A stretch of DNA of 64,000 nucleotides from Aquiflexum lacus (lineage in GTDB: Bacteria > Bacteroidota > Bacteroidia > Cytophagales > Cyclobacteriaceae): positions 124,001-188,000 of the forward strand of contig NZ_JABFHF010000001.1 of assembly GCF_015476655.1 (NCBI RefSeq), given 5' to 3'. A program made the translations under genes and the position numbers. Positions 45,619-54,507 of the stretch are shown here, piece by piece. The notes beneath the pieces were generated by a model. The model worked only from the letters and a program-made list of their open reading frames with translations, was not told where the DNA came from and did not search any database. Numbering within the stretch: the stretch's first letter is position 1; every line of letters begins with the position of its first letter.

Positions 45619-46407
45619 ATGTTCAGAAGAGGTTTGATTTTTACGTTGTTTGGTGGCCTGATTACTTTAGGTCAGGAATTGTTATTATTGCTGAGAATCA
45701 AATCGCTCCACGCTGCCGATATTCAGGTTTTGGAAAAACATTTCCCTTATTTCCGTAACCTTAATCCAAAACACCGAAAGGAATTTAAAAAACGTTTGGC
45801 AAGGTTTTTAGCCCAAAAAACAATGATCCCCCGAGGAGGACTGAAGCAGGTGACCCGGGAGATGCAGTTGCTGATTGGTTCAACAGCTGTAATGGTTACT
45901 TTTGGATTCAGGGGAGTTTCGCTCAAACATTTCAAAAAAATCCTCATCTATCCCGACAATTACTTTTCTACCATCAACCAGCAATATCATAAAGGGGAAG
46001 TCAATCCCAAACTAGGGGTAATTGTATTGTCTTGGCGTAGTTTTGCAGAGGGCTTTCTTTACCCAAGTGATGGTGTCAATTTGGGCGTCCATGAAATGGC
46101 CCATGCCCTCAAACTGGAAAATCAGATTCATTACAATAGGGAAAGTAATTTTTTCAATCCAACTCGTTGGGAGACTTATTCCGAGCTTGCTTCCCTTGAA
46201 ATCCGCAAAATCCAATCAGGTGAAGCATCCATATTCAGATCTTCCGCAGGGAAAAACAGCCACGAGTTTTTTGCAGTTGCTTTGGAAACATTCTTTGAAA
46301 AATCAGCGGAGTTAAAGGGGTATCATCCGGAATTTTATCAGGCACTTGTTTTTTTGTTGAAGCAGGATCCTTTGGTTTTGGGAGGAGAGGAGAAAAATAC
46401 GCCTTAA
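45619..46407 (+). CDS. MtfA-like zinc peptidase (M90 family)
   Basis: 262 residues. An N-terminal hydrophobic segment (about 5-27) may anchor it to the membrane. The metal motif is HEMAH (His158, Glu159, His162), with a later Glu in FFAVALETFFEKS likely to be the third ligand. The surrounding blocks (LLIGSTAVMVTFGF, EGVNLGVHEMAHAL-like) are those of the M90 / glucose-regulated peptidase MtfA. In E. coli MtfA is soluble and interacts with the Mlc repressor; here the membrane segment is a difference. Single gene. Confidence 0.88.
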   Translation: MFRRGLIFTLFGGLITLGQELLLLLRIKSLHAADIQVLEKHFPYFRNLNPKHRKEFKKRLARFLAQKTMIPRGGLKQVTREMQLLIGSTAVMVTFGFRGVSLKHFKKILIYPDNYFSTINQQYHKGEVNPKLGVIVLSWRSFAEGFLYPSDGVNLGVHEMAHALKLENQIHYNRESNFFNPTRWETYSELASLEIRKIQSGEASIFRSSAGKNSHEFFAVALETFFEKSAELKGYHPEFYQALVFLLKQDPLVLGGEEKNTP

Positions 46408-46461
46408 ACTTTTTTAATATTGAATATGTTTTTTCATATATTAAGAAAAAATATTCAGGTC

Positions 46462-46683
46462 ATGGAAAAAATCGTAATTGAGGTGGATGAGCTAACTGCG
46501 GCCAAGTGGGATTCAGTTGAATTGGAGAAAAAAAAAGAAATTTCAAAGAAGATCAGTCAATTGTTAAAGGTAAGTTTGAACAAAGATAAGGTTGATTTTT
46601 GGGCTTTTGTGGACGAAATTCGAAATGAAGCCAAAGCTAACGGACTTACAGAGGAGGAACTTGAAAAGATATTGAATGAATGA
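46462..46683 (+). CDS. Probable type II antitoxin (VapB-like partner of a PIN toxin)
   Basis: 73 residues from the ATG at 46462; an upstream in-frame ATG at 46420 would add an unneeded hydrophobic N-terminus. It is small, charged and helical (EKIVIEVDELTAAKWDSV, ending EEELEKILNE). The C-terminal pattern (EIRNEAKANGLTEEELEKILNE) is like antitoxins that precede PIN-domain toxins. Its last 8 bases overlap the start of an open frame that reads as the N-terminus of a PIN toxin, which supports the assignment. No DNA-binding motif could be named with certainty. Confidence 0.65.
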   Translation: MEKIVIEVDELTAAKWDSVELEKKKEISKKISQLLKVSLNKDKVDFWAFVDEIRNEAKANGLTEEELEKILNE

Positions 46684-46783
46684 TGGTTTCAGATTTTTAT
46701 TAGATACTAACGTTTTGGTGAGTGTCATTTTATCACCAAATAACTCCTGTAGATTTGCTTTGGAAAAAGTATTCAAAAATTAG
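46676..46783 (+). pseudogene. Truncated PIN-domain toxin remnant (VapC-like N-terminus)
   Basis: A 35-codon frame starts inside the end of the antitoxin gene (8-base overlap, usual for toxin-antitoxin pairs). It reads FRFLLDTNVLVSVILSPN, the first strand and helix of a PIN domain including the catalytic Asp of LLDTN, and ends in a stop after VFKN. PIN toxins are about 130-140 residues, so roughly three quarters is missing, including the other acidic residues. The following 70 bases hold nothing recognisable, so this looks like a deletion rather than a single frameshift. Confidence 0.7.
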
Positions 46784-46856
46784 ACTAAACTATACCAACG
46801 GTATTGCCATCCTTTTAATTATTCACCTATTTCGCTACCAATAGAAACTTCCATTT

Positions 46857-48137
46857 ATGAATATCAAGACCTTCTTCCCACTATTGGTATTTTTTCTAAC
46901 CAATCAAATCATCATTGCCCAAACCATACAGCCGCAATACCAAAAACAGGTGGAGGAATTGGCGAAAAAACCTATGGTCCAAAAAGCCTTTGATTACATC
47001 AAATCCATCGATGATCAGACCATCAAGGATATGATTTTCTTGACTGAGATACCTTCGCCTTCTTTTCACGAAAAGGAAAAAGGTTTGGCTTTCGCCGAAT
47101 TGTTGAAAAAAGCCGGGGCGGATTCGGTATGGATAGATGAGGTTGGGAATGTCATTGGAAAGCGTAAGGGAACAAAGTCGGAGAAGACCATTCTTGTCGA
47201 GGCACATTTGGATACGGTATTTCCTTTTGGTACAGATGTAACAGTCAAGCAAAAAGGGGACACACTTTTTGCCCCTGGGATTGGAGATGCGACAAGGTCT
47301 CTTTCGGTGGTGATTGCTTTGGTCAAGACTTTCCATCAATTCGATATCCGTACGGAACATGATATTTGGTTTGCGGGAACAGTAGGGGAAGAAGGATTGG
47401 GAGACCTGAAAGGGATGAAGCATCTTTTTAGGGAAGGTGTACATCCTTTGGCTGCCCATATCGCCATAGATGGGGGAGGATTGGAAGATATTGTGAATGG
47501 AGGCATTGGTTCGCTCAGGTACAAGGTCATGTTCAAAGGTTCAGGGGGACATTCTTATGGTGCTTTTGGAATCGGAAATCCTCACAATGCCCTGGCCAAT
47601 GCCATCACCGCATTTGTCCCAAAGGCAGATGCATTTACCAAGGAAGGACCTAAGACTACTTACAGTGTTTCGGTTTTGGGTGGCGGCACTTCGGTCAACT
47701 CGATCCCTTATGAATCCTGGATGTTGGTGGATATGCGTTCGGAAAGTCAGGAAAAACTGAAAGGTATCAATCAATTGTTTCTGACCACTATGGAGGAAGG
47801 ATTGGAAAAAGAGAATGCTATTATCAGAAAAGGAGATCCATTGAAACTTGAGATCGAAAAAGTAGGGGACAGGCCAAGTGGTTTGGCGGACCCTGAATCA
47901 CCCCTGATTCAGCAGTCAATGGCTGTAGCAAAGTTTCTTTCCGGAAATGATCCGGTATTGAGTTCAAGTTCTACAAATGCCAATATTGCCCATTCATTAG
48001 GCATCCCTGCCGTAACTGTCGGAAAAGGTGGTGTCGGTGGAGGTGCCCATAGCTTAGGGGAATGGTGGATGAACAAAGACGGTTATCTGGGGGTTCAGAA
48101 TGCTTTGTTGTTGGTTTTGATGCAGGGAGGGGTGTAG
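46857..48137 (+). CDS. M20 family metallopeptidase, exported
   Basis: 426 residues with a signal peptide (about 1-21, ending IIIAQ). The M20 metal ligands are visible: EAHLDTVFP (His-x-Asp), IGDATRSLS (bridging Asp), VGEEGLGD (base Glu and ligand Glu) and a late His in GGGAHSLGEWW. A dimerisation domain interrupts the catalytic domain (GSGGHSYGAFGIGNPHNAL). It would remove amino acids from peptides or hydrolyse an acyl-amino acid outside the cytoplasm. Peptidase T-like order, but substrate not determined. Confidence 0.9.
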   Translation: MNIKTFFPLLVFFLTNQIIIAQTIQPQYQKQVEELAKKPMVQKAFDYIKSIDDQTIKDMIFLTEIPSPSFHEKEKGLAFAELLKKAGADSVWIDEVGNVIGKRKGTKSEKTILVEAHLDTVFPFGTDVTVKQKGDTLFAPGIGDATRSLSVVIALVKTFHQFDIRTEHDIWFAGTVGEEGLGDLKGMKHLFREGVHPLAAHIAIDGGGLEDIVNGGIGSLRYKVMFKGSGGHSYGAFGIGNPHNALANAITAFVPKADAFTKEGPKTTYSVSVLGGGTSVNSIPYESWMLVDMRSESQEKLKGINQLFLTTMEEGLEKENAIIRKGDPLKLEIEKVGDRPSGLADPESPLIQQSMAVAKFLSGNDPVLSSSSTNANIAHSLGIPAVTVGKGGVGGGAHSLGEWWMNKDGYLGVQNALLLVLMQGGV

Positions 48138-48279
48138 AAGCGAGAGATTAGAAGCGAGAAGTTAGAATCAAGATGAAAGAGCCAAGAACAAAGACTGAAG
48201 AAATGAAATTGATATTATAAAAAGAGGGAAGTTTTTATTCTATAACTAAAACCATTAATTTAGTTAAAATTTGAATTGT

Positions 48280-49473
48280 ATGATTTTTAGAAATTATTCT
48301 GATTGGCTTATCAGCCTTTTATTACTTCTATTCATGTTTGGCAGTTTTGCCTGTACAGAGAAAGGAAAGGATAATCAGGATAATAATGTTCTTCCTGAAT
48401 CGAAAGCCATAAACCTAACCATTATTGATTCAATTCAAATTCCATTTTTAGGCAACCCAATGGTTCAGGATATTTCACCTAGTCAGCAGCGCATAGTTTT
48501 TATGGATCAGAAAGAGTTCACTGAGGATATTTTTATAGCGGATTTTGAGGGAAATATTTTATCTTCTTTTTCCAAACTTGGAGATATGCCGGATAATCAT
48601 GGCGGAATCCGTGCGCCTGTTTTTATTTCTGGGGAGGACAGCTTATTGATTTATGGCAATCGGGGTTATCTTACATTTGATATGGAGGGTAAAATGCTTT
48701 CTTTGGTTAAGTCAAAGGAATTTACCGGGTACAACTTTGCTTTCTTTGGCATGGGGCGAGCTTTCGAGAAATATGAAAACAAACTACTCTATTTCGATCA
48801 AGGGTCAAGAAAAGAAGATTATACTCTAATCAGCCTTTATGATGAATTACGGGTTCTGAATTGGCATCATCCCAAAACCGGGGAGAAAACCCCCTTCAAT
48901 TCATTACCTGAAAACAGCACTTTTAAATCGGGTAAGTATTTTTTCAGACAAGCTTGGTTTCCTGCCTTTACCATAGCAGATAACATGATATATGTGGTTT
49001 ATGGCATAGAGCCGATGATCTATGCCTTTGATGTTGAGGAGCCTCATGAACTCAAAAGAAGCATTCCTTTGAATCTGAATGATTATGAATTGTTTCCTGG
49101 ATTGATTGAGTTTACTCACGATTTTAGGAAACTGGGAATTGGACGTGAATGGGGGAGAGTGGAAAATATTAAAAAAATAGGAGATTTTTTTGTTATAGCT
49201 TACTTTCCAGGAAATGATGCCAAAGACAGAGAATTATTGTGGGAAAATAAAACTCCCGAGGAAGCGATGGCTTTTAGAGAAAGCATGCAGAAAAAATATC
49301 CTAAGAGAATTCAAGTGACAGACTTGAAAGGAAATCAACTCCTTGACTTTGCCTCTGATCGATACCATCCCGAAACCATGCTTCTGCGTGATGGACAATT
49401 ATGGGTAATGGCCAAACCCAACCCTGATGTTGAAGAAGATTTTTTTAAGGTTTATAGGTTAGTATTGGAATAA
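48280..49473 (+). CDS. Lipoprotein with beta-propeller-like sequence, unknown
   Basis: 397 residues from the ATG at 48280 (a TTG three codons before is possible). The signal LLLLLFMFGSFAC indicates a lipoprotein. The mature part shows repeated strands of the type FIADFEGNILSSF, LTFDMEGKMLSLV, YAFDVEEPHELKR and QVTDLKGNQLLDF, at intervals consistent with a 6-bladed beta-propeller as found in many Bacteroidota lipoproteins (DUF4221-like). No catalytic motif. It stands alone on the plus strand; the function is unknown. Confidence 0.7.
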   Translation: MIFRNYSDWLISLLLLLFMFGSFACTEKGKDNQDNNVLPESKAINLTIIDSIQIPFLGNPMVQDISPSQQRIVFMDQKEFTEDIFIADFEGNILSSFSKLGDMPDNHGGIRAPVFISGEDSLLIYGNRGYLTFDMEGKMLSLVKSKEFTGYNFAFFGMGRAFEKYENKLLYFDQGSRKEDYTLISLYDELRVLNWHHPKTGEKTPFNSLPENSTFKSGKYFFRQAWFPAFTIADNMIYVVYGIEPMIYAFDVEEPHELKRSIPLNLNDYELFPGLIEFTHDFRKLGIGREWGRVENIKKIGDFFVIAYFPGNDAKDRELLWENKTPEEAMAFRESMQKKYPKRIQVTDLKGNQLLDFASDRYHPETMLLRDGQLWVMAKPNPDVEEDFFKVYRLVLE

Positions 49474-49715
49474 AAAACTTCAATCTTCAATTATTGGAAA
49501 TGGGTTTTGAGATACTTGAAATAAAGTAGAAATATGGTTGAAATATTTCGCCCCATCACAAAGTCAAATATTTCTTTCAAATCACTTTTAATAATATCCA
49601 TAAATATCACTCTTCAAATATCCATAAGTATCGCTTAAGGCATATTTCAAATGATATCACCGAAGGCATACCTGCCCGCCGTAGGAGGGGATCCATTTAT
49701 ATCACGAAGTATATA

Positions 49716-51356
49716 TCATTTAGAACTTCTTTCCACCTCCCTCAAATTCTCCAATTTTTTATTCCTCAAAAATCCATTGATATCCTCAAAGTGTTCCTTG
49801 ACACGCTTATTGCCGAATTCGAATACCTTGGTCACCAAGCCATCCAAAAAGTCCCTGTCATGGGAAACCACAATCAGGGTGCCGTCAAAAGCTTTCAAAG
49901 CATCCTTAATAATGTCTTTGGTGCGCATATCGAGGTGATTGGTCGGTTCATCGAGGATTAGGAGGTTTACAGGTTCCAGTAAAAGTTTCACCATGGCCAA
50001 GCGGGTTTTTTCGCCGCCCGACAGGACTTTGACTTTTTTGTTGATATCATCACCTTTGAACATAAAGGCACCCAAGAGGTCCTTGATTTTGGTTCTGATC
50101 TCCCCGACGGCAATCTGATCTATGGTGTCAAAGATGGTCAGGTTTTCATCCAGCAGTGATGCTTGGTTTTGGGCAAAGTAGCCGATCATGGCATTGTGCC
50201 CCAATTCACATTTTCCATCAAATTCGATTTCCCCCATGATGGCTTTGATCATGGTGGATTTTCCTTCTCCGTTTTTCCCGACAAAAGCCAGCTTCTGTCC
50301 GCTTTCAATGATCATGCTGGCATCTTTGAACACCACATGATCGCCATAGGATTTGGTCAACTCGTCCACAATGACAGGATATTTGCCGGATCTTGGAGAA
50401 GGAGGGAAACGCAGTTTCAATGCTGAAGTATCTACTTCGTCCACCTCAATGATTTCCATTTTTTCGAGCATCTTTACCCGGGATTGTACCTGCAGGGTTT
50501 TGGAATAAGTGCCTTTGAAGCGGTCAATGAATCCCTGAATATCCGCAATCGTACGCTGCTGCTCTTCGTAATGCTTCTGCTGCTGCTCGCGGCGTTCTTT
50601 TCTGAGTTCCAGGTAATGGCTGTATTTGGCTTTGTAATCGTAGATTTTACCCATAGTCACCTCAATGGTCCGGTTGGTGATATTATCCACAAAAGCCCTA
50701 TCGTGGGAAATGACCACGACCGCCTTGGCTTTTTCCATCAGGAATTCTTCCAACCACTGAATGGATTCAATATCAAGGTGATTGGTAGGTTCATCCAAAA
50801 GGATCAGATCCGGTTTTTGAAGGAGGATCTTGGCCAGTTCAATCCGCATTCTCCAACCCCCTGAGAATTCGGTAGTAGGTCTATGAAAGTCCGTTCTTAA
50901 GAATCCCAATCCCAACAATACTTTTTCCACTTCAGCCTCATAGTTGACCTCTTCTATGGCATAGAATTTCTCACTCAGTTCGGATACCTGCTCTATGATT
51001 TTGTAATAATCCTCCGAATCATAATCTGTCCTGACTGTCAGTTCCTCATTGAGCCTTTCTATTTCGGTTTTCATGTCAAGATAGGAAGCAAAGGCTTTGG
51101 CGGTTTCATCGAAAACAGAACAGTCATCGGCGGTCAGCAAATGCTGTGGTAGGTAGGCTATGATGGAATCTTTTGGCGCAGAAACACCACCTGTTGTGGC
51201 TTTTGTGGCACCTGCGATGATTTTGAGCATGGTGGATTTGCCTGCCCCGTTTTTACCCATCAAGGCGATTTTATCATTTTCATTGATGGAAAAGGATACA
51301 TTGCTGAAAAGGGCCTGCCCGCCATGGATGACGGAGATATTGTCTACTGAAATCAT
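49716..51356 (-). CDS. ABC-F family ATPase
   Basis: 546 residues from the ATG at 51356; the longer frame to 51440 adds 28 residues unlike the family. Two ABC domains with Walker A GKNGAGKST and GKNGEGKST, signatures FSGGWRMRIE and LSGGEKTRLA, and Walker [13 protein letters not shown] twice. The linker between the domains is helical and charged. It belongs to the YbiT/YkpA/Uup side of the ABC-F proteins, which act on ribosomes; no resistance role can be inferred. A second ABC-F member, ettA, lies 17 kb away. Confidence 0.92.
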   Translation of the reverse strand: MISVDNISVIHGGQALFSNVSFSINENDKIALMGKNGAGKSTMLKIIAGATKATTGGVSAPKDSIIAYLPQHLLTADDCSVFDETAKAFASYLDMKTEIERLNEELTVRTDYDSEDYYKIIEQVSELSEKFYAIEEVNYEAEVEKVLLGLGFLRTDFHRPTTEFSGGWRMRIELAKILLQKPDLILLDEPTNHLDIESIQWLEEFLMEKAKAVVVISHDRAFVDNITNRTIEVTMGKIYDYKAKYSHYLELRKERREQQQKHYEEQQRTIADIQGFIDRFKGTYSKTLQVQSRVKMLEKMEIIEVDEVDTSALKLRFPPSPRSGKYPVIVDELTKSYGDHVVFKDASMIIESGQKLAFVGKNGEGKSTMIKAIMGEIEFDGKCELGHNAMIGYFAQNQASLLDENLTIFDTIDQIAVGEIRTKIKDLLGAFMFKGDDINKKVKVLSGGEKTRLAMVKLLLEPVNLLILDEPTNHLDMRTKDIIKDALKAFDGTLIVVSHDRDFLDGLVTKVFEFGNKRVKEHFEDINGFLRNKKLENLREVERSSK

Positions 51357-51504
51357 GAGAAGAAATTTGAAGCGGCAAAGGTAGGTTTTTATTGAAATAA
51401 AGTAGAAATACGGTGGAAATATAGTTGAAATAGTGGCCATCCTGAGATTCTGTGCGCGAGAGAGATTTGGAAAGGTTTAATATTTATAAAATTGGAAGAA
51501 CTTG

Positions 51505-51759
51505 TCCGCCGTGGCGGATTGGAAGATTGGAAAATTTAAAAATTGTAAAATTGGGGTTAATGGGTATATGTTGGTGAACGGGTTGTGCACTTTCCTTTGA
51601 AATCCTGTCCTTTCCAGCCAATGCGTTTGGTAATTGGGTTTTTTTCAGCGGATTTATTTGTTCTTCCTCAGCCCTGAAAGGGCGGCATACCCAAGCGTTG
51701 GGTGAAGCCCAACGATTTGGGGATATTAAAACCCCAAGGTGTCCCAGGCCTGAAAGGCC
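51505..51759. repeat. Cluster of short hairpins upstream of the small coiled-coil gene
   Basis: Within the 590-base gap: TCCGCC-GT-GGCGGA (51505-51518), GCCCT-GAA-AGGGC (51671-51683), CGTTGGG-TGAAG-CCCAACG (51696-51714) and GGCC-TGAAA-GGCC (51747-51759). Loops of TGAA type recur. They resemble REP-like mobile palindromes of this phylum. No ORF is supported in the gap. Confidence 0.65.
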
Positions 51760-51946
51760 GAGATATTATCATAGTAACATTGCAAGGTTTTTATCAATCT
51801 AAAATCTATCAGGGGCTTTCGGGCCTAAAATCCAAACTCCCATCTTGAATAGATGATTCCTCTGGTTTTATCTATCCTCGATCATTAAACAAATTTTGTT
51901 TCGGAACAATTTTTGCATTAAACCAATAAAAAATAATCAAAAAGCT

Positions 51947-52234
51947 ATGAATAATTATCAAAAATTAGAAAAAATGGATAGGGCTTTAAGGATGATGGAA
52001 GACCTTAAAAACAGTCAGGTTGCCATGGTGGAAAAGTCTTCAAAGCTTCAAATGGATGCTATGGAATTCAACTTCTCAGATATGGAAAAGAATATGGGGG
52101 AGTTATTCTCCCGATTTAATGAAACTCTTGATACCATCAATGCCGAGATAGAGCGCTTTGAAATCAAAAGGAATAAATTTGAAGAAAAACACGGATTGGA
52201 CAAAGAGGAAGAGTTAAGTTCAGGAAGTAATTAA
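51947..52234 (+). CDS. Small coiled-coil protein, unknown
   Basis: 95 residues from the ATG at 51947 (MNNYQKLEKMDRALRMMEDL). An upstream in-frame TTG is much less likely. Helical throughout, rich in Met, Glu and Lys, with heptad spacing suggesting a coiled coil. No membrane segment or signal. It is isolated and ends at a strong terminator, which supports a real, expressed gene. Function unknown. Confidence 0.6.
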   Translation: MNNYQKLEKMDRALRMMEDLKNSQVAMVEKSSKLQMDAMEFNFSDMEKNMGELFSRFNETLDTINAEIERFEIKRNKFEEKHGLDKEEELSSGSN

Positions 52235-52265
52235 ATTTCTTTTTAGAGAATAAAGAAAGAATGGA

Positions 52266-52302
52266 AAAACCGCCTTCCTCCGTGATAATGGCGGTTTTTT
52301 TT
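52266..52302 (+). terminator. Intrinsic terminator
   Basis: AAAACCGCC and GGCGGTTTT, 15-base loop, followed by a run of eight T. It is 32 bases after the small coiled-coil gene. Confidence 0.85.
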
Positions 52303-52355
52303 ATTCCTCTGGGAATATACTGCGATCAATCCAAATTCCAAATCTTGAATTAATT

Positions 52356-52565
52356 TCATTCGAATTCTGATTTTGGAATACCACTTTGTCTGATTATAGA
52401 GAGAAGCGGACCTGTTCGAAGTTCTTTATGATTCGGTACAGGAACAGTAATTGTTGTTTCGAACAGTTTCTTCTGGATGATGATATGACTTCCTCGCTGT
52501 CGAACCTGTTCAAAGCCATTCTTCTCTAAAATCTGACATGTCTCTTTACCAGATAACACCCGCAT
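52356..52565 (-). CDS. hicA: HicA toxin
   Basis: 69 residues. The YcfA/HicA dsRNA-binding-like fold is clear from LSGKETCQILEKNGFEQVRQ, the catalytic His in RGSHIIIQK and VPVPNHKELRTGPLLSIIRQ. HicA cleaves mRNA when not held by HicB. Its ATG shares one base with the hicB stop, the usual coupling. The gene order is hicB then hicA (antitoxin first), opposite to classic hicAB but common. Confidence 0.9.
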   Translation of the reverse strand: MRVLSGKETCQILEKNGFEQVRQRGSHIIIQKKLFETTITVPVPNHKELRTGPLLSIIRQSGIPKSEFE

Positions 52566-52789
52566 TAGATCGCAATTTGAATTCGAGTTATTAAAACTTC
52601 GTCGTGAAGTCTTTTTTTCACTTCCTGCTCCGATGCGGTTTCGAAAAAAAGTTCAAGTGCTTCGATTAAGTTGCTGCGAGCCTCCTCTATGGTGTCTCCT
52701 TGACTTGCAACATCTAGTTCTGGGCATAGGCTCACATATCCATCACCCTCTCTTTCAATTATCGCGGTTAATTCTCTATTTTGTTTCAT
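52565..52789 (-). CDS. hicB: HicB antitoxin
   Basis: 74 residues. The N-terminal partial RNase H-like domain typical of HicB is seen in ELTAIIEREGDGYVSLCPELDVASQGDTIEEARSNLIEAL (residues 5-45). The DNA-binding tail found in longer HicB proteins is short or absent, so autoregulation may be limited. It is 24 bases after the MutS-like gene on the same strand, so the pair may be expressed with it. Confidence 0.88.
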   Translation of the reverse strand: MKQNRELTAIIEREGDGYVSLCPELDVASQGDTIEEARSNLIEALELFFETASEQEVKKRLHDEVLITRIQIAI

Positions 52790-52813
52790 GTTCTCAATTT
52801 AGTGGATTTGTGG

Positions 52814-54457
52814 CTATGCTCCCAAAGAAGAACTAATATCCTGCGCTTCTTTAATCACATCAGCAGGATAATTGGATAATTCCAAAATCTTAATCGCATT
52901 TCTTGTTTTTAGTTGCCCGGATTTAATGGTATGGTCGAAATGAAGCGCTTTGTTTTCTACTGTCTCGGTAAAGTGGTATAAGTCATATTCCTGGGCTAGC
53001 AAATCCACCAATTCAATATCGTGTGTGGCTACAATGACGATATTTTCATTGCGGTTTAAATAGGAAAGTATTGCCTTGGCCGAAGCAATTCTTTCGATGG
53101 TGTTGGTCCCTTTAAATACCTCATCCAAAACGAAAAGATTTTGGTCGGCATATTCAACTTGCGCTAGTAAGGATGCCATAATCCCTACTTCCTGGAAGTA
53201 ATAGCTTTTCCCATCAAACAAATCATCGTCTATCCTAATCGATGAAAATTGTTTGAGAATTGGGGACATGAATTCGTCAGCGAAACAAGTATAAATTGTC
53301 TGGGCAAGGATTGAATTAATGATCAGTGACCTTAAAAATGTTGATTTTCCGGACATGTTGGACCCTGTGATCAAAATGCTTTTATCCTTTATGGTCAGAT
53401 TATTTTTGACGCAATCCTCGATTAAGGGATGATATAGATTTTTAACAATCAGCTCCTTTTTTGCTGAAATAAATTTTGGCAAACAGGTTTTTTCTTTTCC
53501 CGCTCGTAAAGAAGCAATAGAAGTGGCTGTATCAATATGGCCCACATAGTTGAATAGGTATTGAATGGATGCTTTTTTGGATTCCAATTCTTTGGTTATT
53601 CTGTAGAGGGCAAACACTTCCACCAAAAAAAACGCCTTGACCAACTCAATCAGATAGGTTGCAACAAAGCTCAATTCAGATTGGATGCCGTTATCGCTGC
53701 TAAGGTTTATGAGAAATACCTTTTGTTGAAAAGACTTCAAATCTGAGATGCTTCCCTCAATAGTTTTGTCGGAAAACTCATCGCCTTTTTTAACCAACAC
53801 CTTAGATACGTTGATCAGGTTATTCAATTGGGGAAAAGACCTGAGAAACTGTAATGTATTGTTCTTATTCCAATAATGTAAAAACATGTTTAAGGTTAAA
53901 AAAAGGATCATAACCAACAACAGTACCGGAAATTTGAAAGACAGAATTAATAGAGAAACCAGAATAACTACATCCAAAATGAGAAGTTTAAACCATTTTG
54001 GTTTTTCCAAAAGTTTGTCCTTTAGTAGGGTAGTGATGTAGTAGGCTCCGTTATTATTCAGTTGTGAGAGTTCCAGCTGTATAGATTCCCTGAGATGTTT
54101 GTCGCCGGTAAATAGTTTAATAAGGTTTTCCGATGGATCAACAGGAATTTTGGCTGGTTCTATCAATTTTCTGAAAAGGTACTGTTGACCTACTTTACTG
54201 CTGGTCCGATCTATAAATTCAAAGAGGCCATAAAAGTCTATGTCCTCGATCGTTTGGTCACTCAGTCGATGAAACTTCTCGGATTTTACTGTGTCTGCAT
54301 ATTTGGATATCCTGTTAAAATCGAACGAATCCAATTTGGGTTTGCCCCAGGAAGACTGGATTTCTTCAAGTTGCTTTTTCTTGTTTCCTTGTTTATTTCG
54401 GTAGAATACAAAAACCAATATGATGATCCCAATTGTCCCTAGAATAAGATATTCCAT
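52814..54457 (-). CDS. Membrane-anchored MutS-like ATPase
   Basis: 547 residues. The N-terminus is a membrane helix (YLILGTIGIIILVFVFY), and two more hydrophobic segments lie at about 160-178 and 181-197. The C-terminal MutS ATPase domain is complete: Walker A TGSNMSGKSTFLR (about 362-374), the SSIRIDDDLFDGKSYYFQE block, Walker B LFVLDEVFKGTNTIER and the THDIELV histidine. The mismatch-recognition domains are missing. Proteins of this type are common in Bacteroidota; whether they act on DNA is unknown, and the membrane segments make a role away from mismatch repair likely. Confidence 0.85.
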   Translation of the reverse strand: MEYLILGTIGIIILVFVFYRNKQGNKKKQLEEIQSSWGKPKLDSFDFNRISKYADTVKSEKFHRLSDQTIEDIDFYGLFEFIDRTSSKVGQQYLFRKLIEPAKIPVDPSENLIKLFTGDKHLRESIQLELSQLNNNGAYYITTLLKDKLLEKPKWFKLLILDVVILVSLLILSFKFPVLLLVMILFLTLNMFLHYWNKNNTLQFLRSFPQLNNLINVSKVLVKKGDEFSDKTIEGSISDLKSFQQKVFLINLSSDNGIQSELSFVATYLIELVKAFFLVEVFALYRITKELESKKASIQYLFNYVGHIDTATSIASLRAGKEKTCLPKFISAKKELIVKNLYHPLIEDCVKNNLTIKDKSILITGSNMSGKSTFLRSLIINSILAQTIYTCFADEFMSPILKQFSSIRIDDDLFDGKSYYFQEVGIMASLLAQVEYADQNLFVLDEVFKGTNTIERIASAKAILSYLNRNENIVIVATHDIELVDLLAQEYDLYHFTETVENKALHFDHTIKSGQLKTRNAIKILELSNYPADVIKEAQDISSSLGA

Positions 54458-54507
54458 CTTGCTAATTCTTGTCGTTTAATTGCTTACTTTATTTAAAAGC
54501 CATTAAG

